From assembly GCF_001557535.2 (NCBI RefSeq), contig NZ_CP014310.1, positions 310,001-374,000 on the forward strand: a stretch of DNA of 64,000 nucleotides. The letters run 5' to 3'. How positions within the stretch are numbered: position 1 is the first letter of the stretch; every line of letters begins with the position of its first letter. The position numbers and the translations under genes were made by a program. The DNA is from Burkholderia sp. PAMC 26561 (GTDB taxonomy: Bacteria; Pseudomonadota; Gammaproteobacteria; Burkholderiales; Burkholderiaceae). The notes beneath the pieces were generated by a model. The model was not told where the DNA came from, did not search any database, and worked only from the letters and a program-made list of their open reading frames with translations. Shown piece by piece: positions 38,404 through 47,598 of the stretch.

Positions 38404-39606
38404 ATGAACAACGTGCCCCACTACTGCGAAACAGGCGACCTGCACGCCGCAACGAACGAACTGCGTGGGATCCGCCACCAACTTCACCAGCATCCGGAAC
38501 TTGCTTACGATGAGCACCAAACGGCTTCGCTCGTTGCAAGCAAGTTGGAATCTTGGGGCTTCCAAGTGACGACGGGCGTCGGCAAGACCGGTGTCGTCGG
38601 TACACTGAAAATTGGTGACAGTCCGCGCAGCATCGGTATTCGAGCCGACATGGACGCGCTGCCGATCACCGAGGAAACCGGCTTGTCGTATGCGAGCCGC
38701 CTGCACGGAAAAATGCACGCGTGCGGACACGACGGGCACACGACCATGTTGTTGGGCGCCGCCAAATACTTGGGCGCGACGGGGAACTTCTCAGGCACCG
38801 TCCATTTGTATTTTCAGCCGGCCGAAGAAAAAGGGTACGACAGCGGCGCGCGCAGCATGATAGAAGATGGCCTGTTTGAGCGCTTTCCGTGCGACGCTGT
38901 GTTCGGCATGCACAATCATCCTGGCGTGGAGCAGGGCACTTTCATTTTCCGCAGCGGCCCGTTCATGTCGGCTGGCGACAAGGTCACGATCACCATCAAA
39001 GGTGTGGGCGGCCACGCGGCGCGCCCACACCTTACGGTCGATCCGGTCGTGGTCGCAGCCAGTATCGTGATGGCGATACAGACCATCGTCGCGCGAAATA
39101 TCGATCCGGCGGAGGCCGCCGTGATCACAGTTGGTTCCATCCAGAGCGGCTTTGCAAACAACGTGATTCCGGATACGGCGACCCTGCAACTGAGCGTGCG
39201 CTCGTTCAGCGCATCGGTTCGGGAGCGGCTTAAAGAGCGCATTGTCGCGCTTGCGCAGGCACAAGCACACAGCTATGGCGCGACCGCCATGATCGACTAT
39301 GTGATGGGGTATCCGGTTGTGGTCAATCACGACGAGGAAACGGCATTTGCGATCGCAGTTGCGCAGGAGTTGGTGGGCGTCGAGCGAGTGATTGAGCATG
39401 CCGATCGCGTGATGGCAAGCGAAGACTTCGCATTCATGTTGCAGGAGAGGCCCGGCTGTTTCCTGCGGCTAGGTAACGGGATTGGCGGCGGAGTCGGGGA
39501 GGGCGGCTGCATGGTGCACAACCCAAACTACGACTTTAATGACTCCAACCTGCCGGTTGGCGCTGCCTTCTGGGCGAGGCTTACCGAGCGTTATCTCGGC
39601 CGATGA
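38404..39606 (+). CDS. M20-family amidohydrolase (HipO/IAA-amino-acid hydrolase-like)
   Basis: 400-residue dinuclear metal amidohydrolase that releases an acid and an amino acid from N-acyl amino acids such as hippurate. The metal-binding region is HACGHDGHTTMLLGAAK, with FQPAEEKGYDSGARSMIEDG holding the general-base glutamates, FGMHNHPG and a C-terminal ASEDFAFML. The dimerisation domain lies in between (GVGGHAARPH). It overlaps the next gene by four bases (ATGA), which suggests coupled translation with the MHS carrier. Exact substrate is unknown. Confidence 0.92.
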   Translation: MNNVPHYCETGDLHAATNELRGIRHQLHQHPELAYDEHQTASLVASKLESWGFQVTTGVGKTGVVGTLKIGDSPRSIGIRADMDALPITEETGLSYASRLHGKMHACGHDGHTTMLLGAAKYLGATGNFSGTVHLYFQPAEEKGYDSGARSMIEDGLFERFPCDAVFGMHNHPGVEQGTFIFRSGPFMSAGDKVTITIKGVGGHAARPHLTVDPVVVAASIVMAIQTIVARNIDPAEAAVITVGSIQSGFANNVIPDTATLQLSVRSFSASVRERLKERIVALAQAQAHSYGATAMIDYVMGYPVVVNHDEETAFAIAVAQELVGVERVIEHADRVMASEDFAFMLQERPGCFLRLGNGIGGGVGEGGCMVHNPNYDFNDSNLPVGAAFWARLTERYLGR

Positions 39607-40982
39607 TTTACCGAGAAATTAATCCACCCAATCACGGCAAACTCATGCGCGACATCTCTCTTGATGATGCAGCTTCATCGACTTCATCGACTTCATCGAC
39701 GTTAGCGCCGAATGCTCCCCAAATAACTAGCCAGCAAGGCGGCCGGGCAGTTTTGGCAGCGATTATCGGCAACTGGCTTGAAGTGTTTGACTTCACCGTC
39801 TACGGCTTTTTTGCCGTGACAATCGGTAAGCTTTATTTTCCTGCAACCGATCCAACGACTTCGCTGCTTTTGTCTGTCGCCACCTTTGCGGTCGGTTTCT
39901 TCACGCGGCCGTTGGGCAGCGTGTTGCTGGGAGTCTATGCCGACCGGCACGGACGCAAAGCAGCACTAAACCTAACGATCGCGCTGATGGCCCTGAGCAC
40001 GCTGGCGATCGCGTGCACACCAACGTATGCGCAGATTGGCATCGCGGCGCCGTTGATCGTGGTAATAGGACGGTTGCTGCAGGGCTTTTCACAAGGCGGA
40101 GAGTTCGGCGCCGCTACGACGACGCTAGTCGAGCTAGGCTCAAATACCCGCCGCGGCCTACGTGCGAGCTGGCAGCTTTCGAGTCAGGGTGGCGCAGCCT
40201 TGCTGGGTGCCGGAACAGCGACCCTGTTGACAACGTTTATTTCAACCGACGCGATGGGCATTTGGGGGTGGCGCATTCCGTTTCTGATGGGCGCGCTAAT
40301 CGCACCGATCGGGATCTATCTGCGAAGGGTGATGCCCGACGACAGCGCTGACAATTGCATGCGTGTCGGCCCCAGCGTACTGCTCGAGGTGCTGCAGCAC
40401 AAAAAGACTGTGCTGCTAGTTATGCTGACGGTGATGGGCGGCACCGTTTCAACATACATCCTGACGTTTTACATGCCCACTTATGCAGTTCATTCGCTGG
40501 GGATGCCGCAAAACCTGTCGATGCGAATCGGCGTCGGTTCGGGCCTGACCTTACTGCTCAGTGCGCCGTTGTTCGGAGCATGGTCTGACCGGATCGGACG
40601 GCGCAAGACACCGATCATTGTCGGGCGGCTAATGCTGGCTATTGCGCTATGGCCCGCTTTTTGGCTGTTCAACTGCTTCCCGGTGCTGCCTGTCGTTATT
40701 CCACTGATGGTGTTTATGCTGCTGTGCTATTCAATGGGCTCGGCAACCGAATTCGCGTTGATGTCCGAGTCGTTCCCGCGACGCATTCGCGTCACTGGCA
40801 TCTCGATCGCCTACGCTCTCGCCGTCACGCTGTTTGGCGGAACAGCGCAATTGGTCGTCACTGCCCTGATCCGGATGACCGGAAGCAATCTAGCGCCGGC
40901 CGGTTATGTAAGCGCGAGCCTGCTGATTTCGCTGATCGCAGTGACCAAGCTGAAGGAGACCGCTAACACACCGCTCGACTAA
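39603..40982 (+). CDS. MFS transporter, MHS family
   Basis: 459-residue symporter with AIIGNWLEVFDFTVYGFFAV and FFTRPLGSVLLGVYADRHGRK, the MHS hallmark, and about 12 spans. The ATG overlaps the amidohydrolase stop; another ATG at 39645 is possible, since neither has a good ribosome site. The N-terminal tail contains a Ser/Thr run encoded by a 9-base repeat. Citrate- or dicarboxylate-type substrates are common in the family; here it may import or export an acid linked to the M20 enzyme. Confidence 0.88.
   Translation: MIYREINPPNHGKLMRDISLDDAASSTSSTSSTLAPNAPQITSQQGGRAVLAAIIGNWLEVFDFTVYGFFAVTIGKLYFPATDPTTSLLLSVATFAVGFFTRPLGSVLLGVYADRHGRKAALNLTIALMALSTLAIACTPTYAQIGIAAPLIVVIGRLLQGFSQGGEFGAATTTLVELGSNTRRGLRASWQLSSQGGAALLGAGTATLLTTFISTDAMGIWGWRIPFLMGALIAPIGIYLRRVMPDDSADNCMRVGPSVLLEVLQHKKTVLLVMLTVMGGTVSTYILTFYMPTYAVHSLGMPQNLSMRIGVGSGLTLLLSAPLFGAWSDRIGRRKTPIIVGRLMLAIALWPAFWLFNCFPVLPVVIPLMVFMLLCYSMGSATEFALMSESFPRRIRVTGISIAYALAVTLFGGTAQLVVTALIRMTGSNLAPAGYVSASLLISLIAVTKLKETANTPLD
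39673..39699 (+). repeat. 9-bp tandem repeat, three units
   Basis: CTTCATCGA three times in tandem within the MHS gene, encoding a Ser-Ser-Thr run. Unit changes would keep the frame and vary only the length of the cytoplasmic tail. Confidence 0.85.
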
Positions 40983-41107
40983 AACCGTGGATCGGCTTGG
41001 CGCACTTCCAAACTCAAGGCAGCTGCAAGTACAACAATGAGCGGAACCCACCAATAGTGAAACAGATTTATCTGCGTTATTTTTAATGTTTTAATAAGGA
41101 TAACTAT

Positions 41108-42295
41108 ATGAAATATTGGGGTATAAGTTTCGTGGAAGGGATTCTGCTTGGCATATTCCCGTGGGTAGCGCACGCGCAGAACAGCGTGACGCTCAATGGC
41201 ATCGTCGACGCAGGCGTAGTCTTCACATCAAACGCAGAAGGTGCGCGCCAATATGCAACGACGAGCGGCGTTGCGTCGGGTAGCCGCTTCGGCCTTCGCG
41301 GCAGCGAAGATCTCGGCGACGGTCTGAAAACAATCTTCGTGCTCGAAAACGGCTTCGCTCCGACCACTGGAAAACTCGGCCAGAACGGTGACCTGTTTGG
41401 ACGACAAGCGTATGTCGGCCTGATGGGAAACTGGGGCACAGTGACACTTGGGCGCACGCATTCGAACACCTATGATCTGGTCAGCCCGCTGGCGTCCGGT
41501 CCGACGTGGGCGGCGGCTGGTGCCGGCTTCGGCACGCACCCAGCAGATCTAGATAACCTCAATACTACCAATCGCATCAACAACGCTCTCAAGTACATGA
41601 GCCCGGATTACCATGGGCTGACGTGGGGCGCGATGTATAGCCTGGGCGGCGTCGCTGGTGACTTCACGAAAAACCAAATCGTATCGCTGGCGGCAGCTTA
41701 TAGCCACGGTCCGATGACCTTTGCAGTTGGTTATCTTGATGTCAAAAATCCGAACTTTTCGTTCTGGGGCGACAAGGCTAACGACAGCACAAACGGCAGC
41801 AACATCACAAGCCCGGTGATCGCCGGTTTTGCGTCGGCAAATTCGCAACTTGCGTTGGTGGCCGCGACCTCTTATGTGATGGCAGCTACAACAGTGGGGC
41901 TCGTGTACAGCAAGACGCGTTTCAGCAATCTAGGAGCTGTGTCTGTCGCAGGCCTGACGGCGGCAGAGACGGCTTACCGCGGCAGCGTTGGTTTTGACAG
42001 CGGAGAAATCAACGTCAAATATCAGGTCAACCCCTCACTGCTGCTGGCAGCGGCGTACAACTACACGCACGGTGGGGAGGTTAGCAGAAGTGATGGGGCT
42101 CGCTACCGACAGATCAATCTCGGGGCTGATTATCTGATATCAAAGCGCACCGATGTCTATGCTGTGACCGTATTGCAACGTGCGGCGGGGACGAACTCGA
42201 CTGACCATGCTGCTGTTGCGGCGATCAATGGAGCTACGCCTTCGAGCACCAACAAGCAGGTAGTCTCGACCATCGGAATTAGGCATCGTTTCTGA
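41108..42295 (+). CDS. Outer-membrane trimeric porin, Burkholderia type
   Basis: 395-residue precursor with the cleavage region AHA-QNSVTLNGIVDAG, motifs LRGSEDLGDGLKTIFVLENGF, FGRQAYVGL and TVTLGRTHS, and a terminal HRF. An alternative first codon cannot be excluded, because the signal peptide is atypically short of basic residues. It ends the MFS-M20-MHS run, 125 bases after the carrier gene, and a strong hairpin follows at 42343. Confidence 0.9.
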   Translation: MKYWGISFVEGILLGIFPWVAHAQNSVTLNGIVDAGVVFTSNAEGARQYATTSGVASGSRFGLRGSEDLGDGLKTIFVLENGFAPTTGKLGQNGDLFGRQAYVGLMGNWGTVTLGRTHSNTYDLVSPLASGPTWAAAGAGFGTHPADLDNLNTTNRINNALKYMSPDYHGLTWGAMYSLGGVAGDFTKNQIVSLAAAYSHGPMTFAVGYLDVKNPNFSFWGDKANDSTNGSNITSPVIAGFASANSQLALVAATSYVMAATTVGLVYSKTRFSNLGAVSVAGLTAAETAYRGSVGFDSGEINVKYQVNPSLLLAAAYNYTHGGEVSRSDGARYRQINLGADYLISKRTDVYAVTVLQRAAGTNSTDHAAVAAINGATPSSTNKQVVSTIGIRHRF

Positions 42296-42342
42296 CAGGC
42301 CGTTCTCCGGGAGCGAAAACGGAGCGGCGGCGCCGCTGGAAC

Positions 42343-42372
42343 GCATGCGACCGGTGCTGTCCGGTCGCATGC
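42343..42372. repeat. Perfect 12-bp inverted repeat downstream of the porin gene
   Basis: GCATGCGACCGG and its exact complement separated by six bases (TGCTGT), 48 bases after the porin stop. No T-run follows, so it may be a protective 3-prime hairpin rather than a classic intrinsic terminator. Confidence 0.6.
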
Positions 42373-42790
42373 CGGAAGGATTGGCGGACGTGATCGTCAA
42401 TTAGAAGAGCCTGACATACGTCGATCAAATGATCAAATCACATTCGACAATGCCAAGGCAAATTCCGCAGCGCATCCTGCACCCCGCCCGATGCCAAAAA
42501 ACGGGGCGCGCTGCAACGGTTGGAACGATACTTGGAATTGTCGTTGCTGGAGTAAGATTTGTTCTCGTAGGCCGTCGCCATGACCGGCAGAAGTCGACCC
42601 GTGTTAGCGGTGGTGCGAAACCGACACTAAACGACGGCGTTATGTTACCGGAGCGACAACGAATGGAAGTTCGCACCGAGATGAAAATGCCGCGCTATAA
42701 AGTAGCGCTCGACTTGGCAATCAAAGTTCGACCTGTTTTGGGCAGGACGAGTATGTTGTAGTGAAGTGCATGCGGACGTCGAGTCAGCAA
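42373..42790. other. No recognisable gene
   Basis: About 420 bases with short frames on both strands, none with a family motif. It lies between the porin hairpin and a broken SDR gene. Confidence 0.4.
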
Positions 42791-43172
42791 TCAGAATTGC
42801 TCGTCGACCATTTCCTCGCTTTTAATCCACAGCGCTTTTGCGTCCTCGGGATCTAGAGCGTAGGCCCTTACACCGAAGGCGTCCGCGGGTTGGCCACGTC
42901 AGCGACGTGACAGTCTTCGCAATAAAGGCCGCCGACCTCGTCCGCAGCAGCGACGAAACCTGCCCACACCGATGTCGCCGCACCCTGCTCGACAGTCTTC
43001 CAGTGGAATGCGGAAGCGGCGGCCGGCTGCCAAGTGAGGCGACCGTGACGAGGCGTCCGCCAGGCTTAATGAGCCCCGCAGTGCGGTTAACGAAAACGAA
43101 ATGCCCGAGGTGGTTGGTCCCGAGCTGCGTCTCGAATCCGTCAGCGTGTAGTGAGCCCCCGACTGGCTTCTC
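42791..43172 (-). pseudogene. SDR oxidoreductase remnant with deletion and frameshift
   Basis: From 43172 leftward it reads ADGFETQLGTNHLGHFVFVN and IKPGGRLVTVASLGS, a typical retinol-dehydrogenase-like SDR. The YxxxK part is missing. It continues with WKTVEQGAATSVWAGFVAA, GLYCEDCHVADV and, after a one-base shift near 42870, YALDPEDAKALWIKSEE to the stop at 42791. It is a gene with an internal deletion and lost start. Confidence 0.75.
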
Positions 43173-43541
43173 ATGTGGAGTTCAATCCACGCTCAAACAA
43201 GGTGCCGAGAATCGCGGGCTCAATGGCCCGCCAATTCATCTTCGCGGCAGCTCTTAGATCCGCACAATCAGTAGTGTCGAGTTGGGGCACGGGCCCACCA
43301 CCGCGAACAAGCCTCCGTTGAACCATGGAATGTCGTCAGCACCATAAAAACCACCGCTAGACATCGTGGTTAGCAGCGTTTCGATCCGTTGCCGTGCTTT
43401 CGCCGGATTGGTATGCGACTTGTCCAAGATGGACTCAAAAAGTTTTTTCGGGCAGCAATTGGGCGTCTTCGGCAAACATGCAAAAAACGCACTGAATTAG
43501 AAAATGAGCCACGGCTTCTGGAGTATTTCCGCGCTCTGCTA

Positions 43542-44653
43542 GTCCACTGCGTCATTGACTTGGCACCGGGCGAATTCGACTGGAAGGATCGTCATATTTC
43601 CATTTGATTGGTTTCGGATTCTGATTGTGCTCGCGGATATAACGCATCAGTTTGCGATCCAGATCCTTTACCGAAGTGAAGACGCCGCGGGCGATCACAT
43701 CACGCTGAATGCGTGAGAACCAGTTTTCCACCTAGTTAAGCCACGAAGAGTAAGTCGGCGTGAAGTGCAAGCGCACGTTGCGATGCGCGGTGAGAAAGTC
43801 GACCACCCGCTGCGTCTTGTGGCTGCTTACGTTATCGCAAATGACGTGGATTTCCCGACGTTTGGGCTGGCTGGCGACGACGTCAGTCAGAAAGGCCACA
43901 AACTGCTCGCTGGTGTGGCGCGACGCCGTCCTGCCCAGCACCTCGCCGGTCGCCGTATTGAACGCCGCAAACAGGCTGAGTGTCCCGTTGCGTTTGTATT
44001 CGAAGCCATGGCTCTCGGCGCGTCCCGGCGACAGCGGCAGCATCCGGTCCTTACGCTCAAGTGCCTGGATCGCGGTCTTCTCATCCACGCGGAACACAGC
44101 CGCGTGCGCCGGCGGGTTCAGATAAAGCCCGATCACGTCGGCCGCCTTGGTCTCGAAGTCCGGGTCGTTGGAGACCATGTGTCGTTCCAAACGCTGCGGC
44201 TTGATGCCGTGTTTGCGCCAAATGCGCTGCACGGCCGAGACCGACACGTCGCCCAGTTCTGCTGCGAGCTTGTAGCTGCTCCAGTGTGTCGAACCGTCGG
44301 ATGGTTTGTGCTTGAGGGTGCGGCTGAGTACCCGCGCTTCCAACTTGGCAGGCGGCTGCACAGGAGCGCGCCCGGGGTGGCGAGCGTACATGCCGGCCAG
44401 TCGCTCGTTGAGGAAGCGCCCCGACCAACGTGCGATGAAACGCGAGTCGCAGCCCAGTGCGCTCATGATCCCGTCGCGCGATTCACCGTCCTCGAGCATC
44501 AAGATCAGTTTTGCACGTCGCACGTCCGCCGCGCGCACCGTTCGGCTGCGTGCCGCCGAAAGCAGTTGCTCACGTTCGGTATCTGTCAGATTCATTTTGC
44601 CCATGACCTAAATCTGAACACATATGGGTTGCTAACTCAATGACGCAATTGAC
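43542..44653 (-). mobile_element. IS630-family element
   Basis: 1112 bases with inverted ends GTCMAYTGCGTCATTGA at 43542 and, complemented, ending at 44653, flanked by the TA duplication usual for the family (43540-43541 and 44654-44655). It is inserted in the methyltransferase remnant, whose codons resume across it. Confidence 0.85.
43552..44604 (-). pseudogene. IS630-family transposase with in-frame TAG
   Basis: 351-codon frame. The N-terminal helix-turn-helix and linker are present, with DDE residues in FRVDEKTAIQALERKD and HVICDNVSSHKT. At 43732-43734 a TAG interrupts YSSWLN-VENWFSRIQRDV, where the family has glutamine, so a CAG to TAG change is likely. It lies just before the catalytic glutamate of VENWF. 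The frame continues to KWKYDDPS and a normal end at 43552. Confidence 0.88.
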
Positions 44654-45034
44654 TAGTGCAGGGTGTTTGGCCATTAGGGGCAGCACGCTCTTCGCCGCAG
44701 CTACGCGCTCAGCGGCTTCTCATTGATGCACTGCCTTCTCGGGGAGTGTGAAGGATCGTATGCGTCAGCGGATCCCGTCTTGAATCGCGACATTCCAAAT
44801 GTGAAGGTGATGCTTTCGTGAGAACGAGGGCAATGCGATGGAAGACGAGATCATTAGGGCTGCAACGGCGATGGGTACCCCTAGCTTTAGCGGTCGCCCA
44901 AAGGCGTTCTCGCAACCGGAAAGAGACCAAACAGGAAGTGCTCGATTTAATGAGATTTTTTAATAGGGCCGTTTCGTAAAGCCGCATGGTGCCTAAGCGC
45001 TGCTACCCAGTAAAATGCAACGAAAATCAAGGGG

Positions 45035-45175
45035 CCCCGATTCCGACCAACGCATCGAGGGCCCGCCGCGGCCGACCTTGCGAAAGCCAACTAACAGTAC
45101 TGGCGCCTCATGCGCATTTGAGCCGAGCCAGACGCGGAAAGCTTCCGCAATGTCAAAAAAAGTCGGGTTGGTCAT
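45035..45175 (-). pseudogene. YdeI/OmpD-associated family protein, N-terminal fragment
   Basis: Reads FFDIAEAFRVWLGSNAHEAP, VLLVGFRKVGRGGPSMRW and ES, the start of the YdeI family (DUF1801-linked, sometimes called bacteriocin-protection proteins), then loses similarity where family members continue VDEALCFGWIDG. It is downstream of the VOC gene on the same strand and probably once shared its operon. The stretch 44731-45034 holds nothing recognisable. Confidence 0.65.
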
Positions 45176-45200
45176 GGTTGCGGTGTCAGCGCCTGGCGTC

Positions 45201-45626
45201 TCAGGCCGGCGGATACGGTACCGAAACGTCCACCACCCATGTCACGCCAAAGCGGTCGCGCAACATGCCGTATAGCGGCGACCACTGGCTTGGAGTCAGC
45301 GCCTGCACGACAACGGCTCCGTCCGTCAGCCCGTCCCACAGACTGTGAATCGTTTCCGCATCGTCCCCTCGCAGCGAAACGAAGAAAGCCTTGTCGCCCG
45401 GATGCCAGTCAAGGCCAGCCTGCACATCGTAAGCCATCAAAGCGATGCCATCTTCACCTGTGACCTGGCCCCAGACAATGTGATTGGGGTCGCCCGCATC
45501 CTGGGCACGGCCAGCCTGGGCGTAGGTGATCAGCGTCTGCTCACCTTTGAACACATCATGGTAGAACCCCAGCGCGGCTCGGGCATTGCCTTCGAAGTTC
45601 AAGTGAATGACGGTACGAATAGACAT
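45201..45626 (-). CDS. VOC-superfamily protein, PhnB-like
   Basis: 141-residue protein of the glyoxalase/bleomycin-resistance fold, PhnB branch (HLNFEGNARAALGFYHDVFKG, then ALTPSQWSPLYGMLRDRFGVTW). Members bind a metal at paired beta-alpha-beta modules; function is generally unknown. ATG 45626 follows AAGGAA. It is divergent from the WYL regulator gene 83 bases away, an arrangement that recurs in proteobacteria and suggests regulation by it. Confidence 0.85.
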   Translation of the reverse strand: MSIRTVIHLNFEGNARAALGFYHDVFKGEQTLITYAQAGRAQDAGDPNHIVWGQVTGEDGIALMAYDVQAGLDWHPGDKAFFVSLRGDDAETIHSLWDGLTDGAVVVQALTPSQWSPLYGMLRDRFGVTWVVDVSVPYPPA

Positions 45627-45709
45627 GTGAAATTCCTTCAGTGGGTTGTAATGTTGGCTTGCTACGGTGGTACTATAAAGATCCGTCCTGCCAATTTCTG
45701 TCAGTAGCA

Positions 45710-46414
45710 ATGTCCCGGTCGGATCGACTTTTTCATTTATTGCAAGCATTGCGCACGCTGTCCTCACCAATCACCGGCGAGAAGCTCGCAAATGAGACTG
45801 GTGTGTCAGTGCGCTCGATCTACCGCGATATCGAGACCTTGCGCGCAGGCGGCGCCGAAATCCAAGGCGAACCCGGGTTCGGCTATACATTGGTGAACGA
45901 TGGCAGCCTGCGTCCGCGCACGTTTACTCGCATCGAGATTGAGGCCTTGGCGTTAGGGCTGGCGCAAGTCCGGCAGATGGGCGACCCGACTCTGGCAGCG
46001 GCAGCAGATGCTGTGCTGGGCAAGGTAGCGGCGACGCTACCTTCGGTGGGACAGCAGCATGTGCTGCATTCGGTGTCGCGCGTGCACCGCTTTGGCGACC
46101 AAGCAAGGCAAGCGTTCGCAGCCAACATTGACATAAACCTGATTCGCCAAGGTTGCTGGCGCGAGGAAGCGCTGGATATCGGTTATACCGCCCACAGTGG
46201 CATCGTCACCCGCCGCACAATCTGGCCACTGGCGATCGTTTATTTGGATCGAATGCTGGTGGTGCTAGCTCGCTGTTGCCTGCGCGAGGATTTCCGTATT
46301 TTTCGCGTGGACAGGCTTACGGCAGTGGCCGCCACCGGCATTAGCTTCCGGCCACGCCGGGCCGCGCTGTTGCGTACTTATCTGGCCCGGTTGGACGAAG
46401 AATCAGAAGCGTAG
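45710..46414 (+). CDS. YafY/DeoR-type regulator with HTH and WYL domains
   Basis: 234-residue regulator. The N-terminal winged helix is MSRSDRLFHLLQALR and GVSVRSIYRDIETLRAGGAEI; the central and C-terminal part (TRRTIWPLAIVYLDRMLVVLARC, then FRIFRVDRLTAV) is a WYL ligand-sensing domain. WYL proteins often sense nucleic-acid or metabolite ligands. The start at 45710 is chosen from the family N-terminus. It is divergent from the VOC gene, its likely target. Confidence 0.87.
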   Translation: MSRSDRLFHLLQALRTLSSPITGEKLANETGVSVRSIYRDIETLRAGGAEIQGEPGFGYTLVNDGSLRPRTFTRIEIEALALGLAQVRQMGDPTLAAAADAVLGKVAATLPSVGQQHVLHSVSRVHRFGDQARQAFAANIDINLIRQGCWREEALDIGYTAHSGIVTRRTIWPLAIVYLDRMLVVLARCCLREDFRIFRVDRLTAVAATGISFRPRRAALLRTYLARLDEESEA

Positions 46415-46480
46415 ATTGGTGCAACCCCGTAAGGGCGGACCGGCGCCTCTAAGCTCATAGTCCGCGTGTTTGCGCTTAGG

Positions 46481-46704
46481 GCGGTCCCAAGTCGAAGTGC
46501 AACAGCTAGGTTAATGTTTAGATGACGTTGCTAGATCCGCTGCTTGTGGCGTCGCGGCGAATACCTCGAAGGGAGAATGAAACGCATGTGTGGCACGAGG
46601 TCGGTTGTTCAAGCTGTCGGCAATGATGTCGAGGTCTGCCTGACTATGCACGGAAAGATCGGTGCCTTTGGGCAAATACTCGCGCAACAGGCCATTGGTA
46701 TTTT
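46481..46704 (-). mobile_element. IS30 end fragment (IS30-c)
   Basis: Nearly identical to the last 220 bases of IS30-b (about 20583-20804), including the transposase C-terminus and terminal repeat, with a few single-base differences. The rest is missing; the join to IS21 sequence is at about 46704. Confidence 0.85.
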
Positions 46705-46779
46705 TGTCTGGATAGCGTCAACCAGAACGTCCGGTTTACCGACAACCATCTTGGCCGGTCGGCGCGCTGATTGTCGCTG

Positions 46780-47598
46780 CTAGATTGGCATGGTTGTCGC
46801 TCCTTCTTGATCGTTGTTGGTTGATTGACGCCGCCGCTCTTTCTGTTTGTCGTTGGCGTTGCGTCGCCGATAGCTTTCGACATTCAGTTCGAAGATCGTT
46901 GAGTGGTGAACGAGGCGGTCGATGGCGGCGACGGTCATGCCAGGGTCAGGAAACACGTCATTCCAGCCCGAGAATGGCTGATTGGCCGTTATGAGAAGAC
47001 TTTTTCTTTCATATCTCTCGGCGATCAATTCGAACAGCACGCTGGTTTCGGCCTGGTCCTTTCTGACGTACGACAGATCATCCAAGATGATCAGATCGAA
47101 ACGATCGAGTTTGGCAAGTGCCGACGGTAATTGCAGGCTCTTTCGCGCCACCTGAAGCTTCTGCACCAATTCGCTGGTGCGGGTGCACAAGACCCGATAG
47201 CCCGCGTCGATCAGGGCGTGACCAATCGCTGATCCTAAGTGACTTTTCCCTCCACCGGGCGGCCCAAACAGGAGGATCGTGGCACCTTTCTCGAGCCACG
47301 CATCCCCGCTGGCCAACGCCATGACGTGTGCCTTCGATACCATGGGCACGACGCTGAAGTCGAACGTGGCGAGAGTCTTGGTCGGATCCAATTGTGATTC
47401 GACGCGATGGCGTTCCAGTCTGCGTTTCGCCCGTTCAGCCAATTCGTGCTCGAACAATGCGCCCAACAGTTGCGATGCTTGCCAGCCTTCCTTATCTGAA
47501 CGTTGGGCGAAGTCAGACCACAGTCGACCGATTGTTGGCAGACGCAATTCGTTGAGCATCAGTCCCATGCTGCCGGTGTCGTACGTCGGTGCGCTCAT
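46780..47598 (-). CDS. istB: IS21 helper ATPase IstB (IS21-a)
   Basis: 272-residue AAA+ protein that helps IstA select targets. The Walker A motif is LLFGPPGGGKSHLG, Walker B LIILDDLSYV, and sensor region LLITANQPFSGWNDVF. It is intact, but its partner istA is split by an 8.2-kb insertion, so it may be an orphan helper. It overlaps the istA stop by four bases (ATGA). Confidence 0.9.
   Translation of the reverse strand: MSAPTYDTGSMGLMLNELRLPTIGRLWSDFAQRSDKEGWQASQLLGALFEHELAERAKRRLERHRVESQLDPTKTLATFDFSVVPMVSKAHVMALASGDAWLEKGATILLFGPPGGGKSHLGSAIGHALIDAGYRVLCTRTSELVQKLQVARKSLQLPSALAKLDRFDLIILDDLSYVRKDQAETSVLFELIAERYERKSLLITANQPFSGWNDVFPDPGMTVAAIDRLVHHSTIFELNVESYRRRNANDKQKERRRQSTNNDQEGATTMPI

Larger units (their letters stand above)
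43254..44730 (-). pseudogene. MmeI-like DNA methyltransferase remnant, interrupted by IS630
   Basis: On the minus strand, reading from about 44726, the frame gives EAAERVAAAKSVLPLMAKHP, is cut by the IS630 at the TA of codons PALAER, and resumes GNTPEAVAHFLIQCVFCMFAEDAQ. A one-base shift in a run of A residues near 43443 then leads to LFESILDKSHTNPAKARQR and GFYGADDIPWFNGGLFAVV. This is the N-terminal part of large single-chain N6-adenine methyltransferases of the Type IIG/MmeI kind. The catalytic NPPY part is absent. It indicates a lost restriction-modification or phage-defence gene. Confidence 0.7.

Noticed and set aside
39673..39699. 9-bp repeat as a CRISPR or phase-variable tract
   Set aside because: Units are contiguous without spacers, and a 9-base unit keeps the reading frame, so neither applies.
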